Shown here piece after piece: positions 60,338-64,000 of a stretch of 64,000 nucleotides of DNA (positions within the stretch are counted from its first letter, which is position 1; every line of letters begins with the position of its first letter). The translations under genes were made by a program, and so were the position numbers. The notes beneath the pieces were generated by a model. That model did not search any database and had not been told where the DNA came from. It was given only the letters and a program-made list of their open reading frames with translations. The stretch comes from Amycolatopsis saalfeldensis. GTDB lineage: Bacteria > Actinomycetota > Actinomycetes > Mycobacteriales > Pseudonocardiaceae. The stretch is from assembly GCF_900110575.1 (NCBI RefSeq), contig NZ_FOEF01000007.1, positions 1-64,000 of the forward strand. Reading direction: 5' to 3'.

Positions 60338-60354
60338 GCACCGAACGACGGTGC
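60338..60354 (-). terminator. Small hairpin between LysR and MDR genes
   Basis: GCACCG (60338-60343) and CGGTGC (60349-60354) form a 6-base stem with a 5-base loop, 17 bases beyond the LysR stop on the minus strand. It may be a weak terminator or an operator for the MDR gene. Confidence 0.3.
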
Positions 60355-60371
60355 GGAGAAGAAGGAGGCGG

Positions 60372-61289
60372 CTATCGCCCCGGCAGGCGATCAGTCGCGC
60401 CCTTGGCCGAGCGGATCTGCCGCAGCAGCGTCTCCACGATCCGGCCGCGCAGTTCGCCGGTCCGGACGATGGCGGACAGCGTCGTCTGGGCCCAGGGCTT
60501 GTTGATCGGGATCAGCGTGACCCCGTTCCCGCTGGTCGTGGACGGGGCGAGGGTGTTCGCGATGGCGATCCCCACCCCGGCCCGCACCATCCGCTGAGCG
60601 GTCTCCGCACCGTCGGTCGTGTACACGATCCGCGCGTCGATTCCGCTGGTCAGCTGCTCGAAGGCACGGCGCAGGATGCTGCCTTCGCGGAAGAAGATCA
60701 GCGGCTCGCCGGACAGGTCGTCGAGGTCGAAGGTCTCCGCGCGGGCCAGCGGGTGGGTGTCGGGCACGCACAGCACCAGCCGTCCGGTCATCAGGTCGAC
60801 GTAGTGCAGCCGCTCGTCGTCCGGCGGTTCTCCGGGCAGCGGGATCCGGGTGATCAGGCCGAGGTCGAATGTCCCGTCCAGCACGCCTTCGCACACGATG
60901 TAGGTGCCGCCCTCGGTCACCTCGAACCGGATGTTCGGGTGGCCTTCGTGCATTTCACGCACCAGCTGCGGCAGCACGCGCATGCTCCCGATCGCGACGG
61001 TGCCCATGCTCACCGTGCCGATCTTGAGCCCGTCGATCGCGCTGGCCTCCTGCCGGAGCAGGTCTTCGGCCCGGATCGCGGCCTTCACGTGCGGCAGGAT
61101 CCGCTCCGCGGCGTCCGTCGGCCGGACGCCGTGCGCGCCGCGCAGGACGAGGACGACGCCGAGATCTTCCTCGAGCCGCTGCACCTGGTTGGTGATCGTC
61201 GGCTGGGACACCCCCAGCTCGTGCGCCGCCTGCCGGAACGATCCGGTGCGCAGTGCCGCCTCGAGGTAGCGCAACTGCTCGAATCTCAC
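60372..61289 (-). CDS. LysR family transcriptional regulator
   Basis: A 305-residue LysR protein. The N-terminal winged helix (FEQLRYLEAALRTGSFRQAA, HELGVSQPTITNQVQRLE) is followed by a two-lobe periplasmic-binding-like effector domain (IGTVSMGTVAIGSMRVLP onward). The start is a GTG. It is the last gene before a block of SDR, hydrolase and monooxygenase genes on the same strand, with an 82-base gap to the SDR stop. So it is transcribed downstream of them rather than divergently, an unusual layout for LysR. It may control that block or the MDR gene. Confidence 0.9.
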   Translation of the reverse strand: MRFEQLRYLEAALRTGSFRQAAHELGVSQPTITNQVQRLEEDLGVVLVLRGAHGVRPTDAAERILPHVKAAIRAEDLLRQEASAIDGLKIGTVSMGTVAIGSMRVLPQLVREMHEGHPNIRFEVTEGGTYIVCEGVLDGTFDLGLITRIPLPGEPPDDERLHYVDLMTGRLVLCVPDTHPLARAETFDLDDLSGEPLIFFREGSILRRAFEQLTSGIDARIVYTTDGAETAQRMVRAGVGIAIANTLAPSTTSGNGVTLIPINKPWAQTTLSAIVRTGELRGRIVETLLRQIRSAKGATDRLPGR

Positions 61290-61371
61290 GCTGGGCCCCT
61301 ACTCGCGCCGGGTCCGCGGCGCCGCTGCCGCCGACCTCGGGGCCATCGTAAGGTCGGGCGCCGGGCGACGC

Positions 61372-62184
61372 TCAGCTCGAGAGCGCGTCGAGCCCGGTCG
61401 CGTCGACGGCGCGCGCCCCGCCGTCGATCGCGAGCGTGGCGCCGGTGACATAGCCCGCAGCCGGGGTCAGGAGGAACGCGATGGCCGCGGCGACCTCGTA
61501 GGGCTGGCCGAGCCGCCGCAGCATCGTCTTGCCGCTGAACTGCTCGATCATCGTGCGGGCGTGCGCACCGGCGAGGAACCGGGGTGACAGGAACAATCCG
61601 GGCGCGACAGCGTTGACGCGGATCCCCTCCGGCCCGTACTCGTCGGCCAGCTGCCGCACCCAGCCTTCGAGCGCCGCCTTCGCCGGGCCGTATCCCGCCG
61701 CGTAGCTCCCGGCACGGCTGCCGTTGATGCTGGAGACGTACACGATCGCGGAATCCGGCCTGGCCAGCAGCGGAACGAGGTGCCGGGCGGCGAGGAACGC
61801 GTGCGTCAGGTTGACCCGGAAGTCCTTTTCCCACTCGGCGAGGGTGAAGTCGGGCAGCGGTTTTCGCGTCATCTGGCCGATGACGTCCACGAAGCCGTGC
61901 AACGGCGCGCTCGCGGCGTGCTCGGCGAGCGCCCGCGCACCGTCCTCGGTGGACACATCGGCGGCGAAGCCGTCGGCGCCCAGTTCCGCGGCGAGTTTCG
62001 CCAGCGCCTCCCGGTCCACGTCGGCCAGGAGCAGTTCCGCGCCGAGCGAACCGAGGGTGCGGGCCACGTGCTCGCCGATGCCGGCCGCACCGCCCAGCAC
62101 GGCGAACCGCTTGCCGTCGAGGCGGAACAGCCGGTCGTGCGCGACGTCCGGGGCCGCGACGGCGTCGTGGGGATCGTCGAACAC
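61372..62184 (-). CDS. SDR family oxidoreductase
   Basis: A 270-residue short-chain dehydrogenase. KRFAVLGGAAGIGEHVARTL binds the nucleotide (GGAAGIG). DVIGQMTRKPLPDF replaces the usual NNAG with DVIGQ. The active site is VSSINGSRAGSYAAGYGPAKAALEG with Ser, Tyr and Lys, and the C-terminus reads GYVTGATLAIDGGARAVD. It should oxidise an alcohol or reduce a ketone. It starts (GTG) only 3 bases after the hydrolase stop, so it is in one operon with the hydrolase and the flavin monooxygenase. Confidence 0.88.
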   Translation of the reverse strand: MFDDPHDAVAAPDVAHDRLFRLDGKRFAVLGGAAGIGEHVARTLGSLGAELLLADVDREALAKLAAELGADGFAADVSTEDGARALAEHAASAPLHGFVDVIGQMTRKPLPDFTLAEWEKDFRVNLTHAFLAARHLVPLLARPDSAIVYVSSINGSRAGSYAAGYGPAKAALEGWVRQLADEYGPEGIRVNAVAPGLFLSPRFLAGAHARTMIEQFSGKTMLRRLGQPYEVAAAIAFLLTPAAGYVTGATLAIDGGARAVDATGLDALSS

Positions 62185-62187
62185 GGG

Positions 62188-63015
62188 TCAGGCTCCGTTC
62201 ACGAAATCGGCGAGAAGACGCCACGTCGCCTCGGGGTGGCTGATGTTCGGGGCGTGCCGGTACGGCACCGTGGCCACGGTCACGGCCGGGGTGAGGTCCG
62301 CCAGGTGCTTCACCCAGCCGCGTTCGACCAGCGGATCGCCTGCGCAGTCGAACAGCAGGACCGGAGTCGTGACGCCGGCGAACGGGGCCGGGTACGGATC
62401 GGCGGGCCGGGTGACGCGCAGCGGCTCCGGCGGCGTCGCGTGCGGCGCGAGCATCCCGGCGTAGTGCCCTGGCGCCGCCGCCCACCGCGTCCGCGCGTCG
62501 ATCTGGTCCTCGATGCCCGGGTAGTCGTCGCACAGCAGGCGCACCAGCCGGGCCATGTCCGCGCGAGTGCCGTCGTAACCGGCGAGTTCGGCGCTCGCGG
62601 CGCTGCGCCACGGGCCGCCGGTGCCGCTGATCGAAGCGGCCGAAGCGATCCGGCCGCTCAGCCGCGGGTCGAGCAGGGCGCGCAGGGCGATCGAACCGCC
62701 GAACGAGTTGCCGACCAGGTGGACCGGGCCGTCGATGCCGAGCTGGTCCAGCAGCGCGTAAACGTGGCGAAGCCGGAACCCGAACGGCGGCTGGTCCAGC
62801 CGGACGGCCTTGGCCGACCCGCCGAAGCCGAGCAGGTCCGGCGCGACGACGCGGTGGGTGCGGGCCGCGAGCGGCAGCAGCGTGCCCCAGGTGACGTCGG
62901 CGGACGCGCCCCATGCGCCGTCGTGGAGGAAGACCACAGTGGACTCATGGCCTTCTCCCCCGGCGAGGTAACGGGTTTCGAGGTCGTTGACGACCGTAGT
63001 GTGTTCAGCGATCAC
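62188..63015 (-). CDS. Alpha/beta hydrolase, MhpC/BphD-like
   Basis: A 275-residue hydrolase. TVVFLHDGAWGASADVTWG provides the oxyanion region, HLVGNSFGGSIALRAL the nucleophile Ser in GNSFGG, and VPYRHAPNISHPEATWRLLADF the catalytic His. GNSFGG and the general layout are typical of meta-cleavage product hydrolases and of lactone/ester hydrolases that follow Baeyer-Villiger enzymes. The start is a GTG. It lies 36 bases after the stop of the monooxygenase, so it may cleave the ester that enzyme makes (inference). Confidence 0.87.
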   Translation of the reverse strand: MIAEHTTVVNDLETRYLAGGEGHESTVVFLHDGAWGASADVTWGTLLPLAARTHRVVAPDLLGFGGSAKAVRLDQPPFGFRLRHVYALLDQLGIDGPVHLVGNSFGGSIALRALLDPRLSGRIASAASISGTGGPWRSAASAELAGYDGTRADMARLVRLLCDDYPGIEDQIDARTRWAAAPGHYAGMLAPHATPPEPLRVTRPADPYPAPFAGVTTPVLLFDCAGDPLVERGWVKHLADLTPAVTVATVPYRHAPNISHPEATWRLLADFVNGA

Positions 63016-63051
63016 AGTGTGGGCTTCTCTCCTCGGGACGGGCGGGGCCGG

Positions 63052-64000
63052 TCACCGGAACTCGTACTGCTCGGGATCGACGGCCTGGGTGGCGCTGATG
63101 TACCGGTGCGCGGACAGCGGCCACATGATCGTCGAGCGGCCTTCGGCGTTCTGGTACCAGCTGTGCGTTGTGGACCAGCCCCATACCCGCAGCGCGCTCG
63201 CTTCGGTGACTTCGTCACGGTATTCGTCGAATACGTCGCGGCGCAGCGACAGCGACGACTTGCCGGTGGACAGCAACTGCTCGACCGCGCTGAGCAGGTA
63301 CACCGACTGGCATTCGATGAACAGCACGAGATTGCCGTGCAGCAACAGGTTCGTGTTGGGACCGTACATGCAGAACAGGTTCGGGAAGTCCGGCACGGTC
63401 AGTCCCAGGTACGCGCACGCGTCGACCCCCCACGACTCGTGGAGGTCGGCCCCGCCGCTGCCGGTGACGCGCATCGGCATGAGGAAATCCGAGCCGTGGA
63501 AGCCGGTGCCGAAGACGATGACGTCCACCGGCACGTAGTGGCCGTCCTCGGTGTGGATGCCGCTGCCGTCCACCCGGGCGATGCGTTCGGTGACGAGTTC
63601 GACGTGGTCCTGTTTGAGCGTGGCGATCCAGGTCCCGTCGTCGCGGATGATCCGCTTCGCGCCCGGCGGGTAGTCCGGGACGATCTTCGCGGCGAGGTCC
63701 GGGCGGTCCTCCACCTGCTCGAGCAGGTAGTCGGTGAGCAGCCGGCGCAGCTGTTCGTTGGCCGCGGACACCGCCCGCTCCGTGGGCGGATAGGCCGGGT
63801 CGACGGTCGCCGCGGCGAGCCGGCCGATCGCGCGCGGCAAGAAGATCGAGAACCGGTAATACGCGCGGTACAACGGAATGTCGCGCAACAGGGCCCGTCC
63901 GGCTTCGGGGATCTCCTCGCGGAGCTCCGGGGTCGGCTGCAGGTAGGGCGCGCTGCGCTGGAAGACGGTCAGCGACTCGGCGGCCCTCGCGATCGCGGGG
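63052..64000 (-). CDS. Flavin-containing monooxygenase (Baeyer-Villiger type), N-terminally cut by the window end
   Basis: The last 316 residues of a larger protein; the frame is open through the window edge. Seen are VFQRSAPYLQP (the loop typical of BVMO/FMO proteins), VDVIVFGTGFHGSDFLMPM (the FAD/NADP contact ATGF-like motif) and MYGPNTNLLLHGNLVLFIEC, all common in actinobacterial Baeyer-Villiger monooxygenases. Full members have about 500-600 residues, so the FAD motif and the FxGxxxHxxxW fingerprint lie outside. It inserts oxygen next to a ketone to give an ester or lactone. It heads the monooxygenase-hydrolase-SDR block. Confidence 0.88.
   Translation of the reverse strand, partial: PAIARAAESLTVFQRSAPYLQPTPELREEIPEAGRALLRDIPLYRAYYRFSIFLPRAIGRLAAATVDPAYPPTERAVSAANEQLRRLLTDYLLEQVEDRPDLAAKIVPDYPPGAKRIIRDDGTWIATLKQDHVELVTERIARVDGSGIHTEDGHYVPVDVIVFGTGFHGSDFLMPMRVTGSGGADLHESWGVDACAYLGLTVPDFPNLFCMYGPNTNLLLHGNLVLFIECQSVYLLSAVEQLLSTGKSSLSLRRDVFDEYRDEVTEASALRVWGWSTTHSWYQNAEGRSTIMWPLSAHRYISATQAVDPEQYEFR

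Noticed and set aside
1..64000. CRISPR arrays, insertion sequences, integrase or attachment sites
   Set aside because: No regularly spaced direct repeats, transposase-like frames or terminal inverted repeats were seen by reading. The only tRNA is tRNA-Sec, and no duplicated tRNA end was noticed next to it.

Overview
This window comes from a high-GC actinomycete. The codon use, the actinobacterial QcrB tail, the F420-type LLM oxidoreductase, the WXG-fronted RHS protein and the large NRPS/PKS genes all point to the Pseudonocardiales, with an Amycolatopsis-like genus as an inference. No taxonomic marker gene is present, so the placement is tentative.

Bases 1-9.5 kb form a ragged stress-type region. 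It opens with the 3' end of a cytochrome bc1 subunit gene (qcrB). Small genes follow: three SRPBCC proteins, a zinc ribbon, a flavodoxin-like protein, a DUF1295 membrane protein and Ku. Interspersed are three decayed genes (STAS, PPOX and VOC families) and a haloalkanoate-dehalogenase-like hydrolase. Several of these genes, and one near 20.3 kb, are preceded by GTTT-N13-17-GGGTA motifs that look like promoters for a SigB/SigF-type stress sigma factor.

Bases 9.5-18.7 kb form a complete selenocysteine island: tRNA-Sec, selA, selB, fdhA with an in-frame UGA followed by a SECIS-like hairpin, fdhB and an NrfD-like membrane subunit, all on the minus strand, with selD divergent. It should make a membrane-bound selenoprotein formate dehydrogenase and every dedicated factor needed to decode it.

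Bases 18.9-24.5 kb hold an encapsulin shell gene with a hemerythrin cargo that carries a visible C-terminal targeting peptide. A four-gene overlapping operon diverges from it (FAD reductase, acyl-CoA-dehydrogenase-like protein, PIG-L deacetylase/methyltransferase fusion, glycosyltransferase). Bases 24.5-29.1 kb are one giant RHS polymorphic toxin with an ESX-like N-terminus and a deaminase-like C-terminus, but with no adjacent immunity gene.

Bases 30.5-55.5 kb appear to be a small hybrid NRPS-PKS gene cluster, transcribed in two directions from a 764-base control region at 46.6-47.4 kb. The left arm carries C-PCP, KS-AT-ACP-TE, MFS exporter, P450, two SDRs, a type II thioesterase, an A-PCP with a degenerate C domain, and a KASIII / 3-hydroxyacyl-CoA dehydrogenase / crotonyl-CoA carboxylase-reductase cassette that should make an unusual alkylmalonyl-CoA extender. 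The right arm carries a second P450, PCP-C-A-PCP, an aldo-keto reductase, an S53 peptidase without a propeptide, and an alpha/beta hydrolase. I do not recognise the product.

Bases 55.6-64 kb return to catabolism: a double-module Lrp regulator divergent from an M20 amidohydrolase and its MHS transporter, a quinone-oxidoreductase-like MDR protein, and a LysR regulator followed by an SDR, a carbon-carbon-hydrolase-like protein and a truncated Baeyer-Villiger-type monooxygenase.
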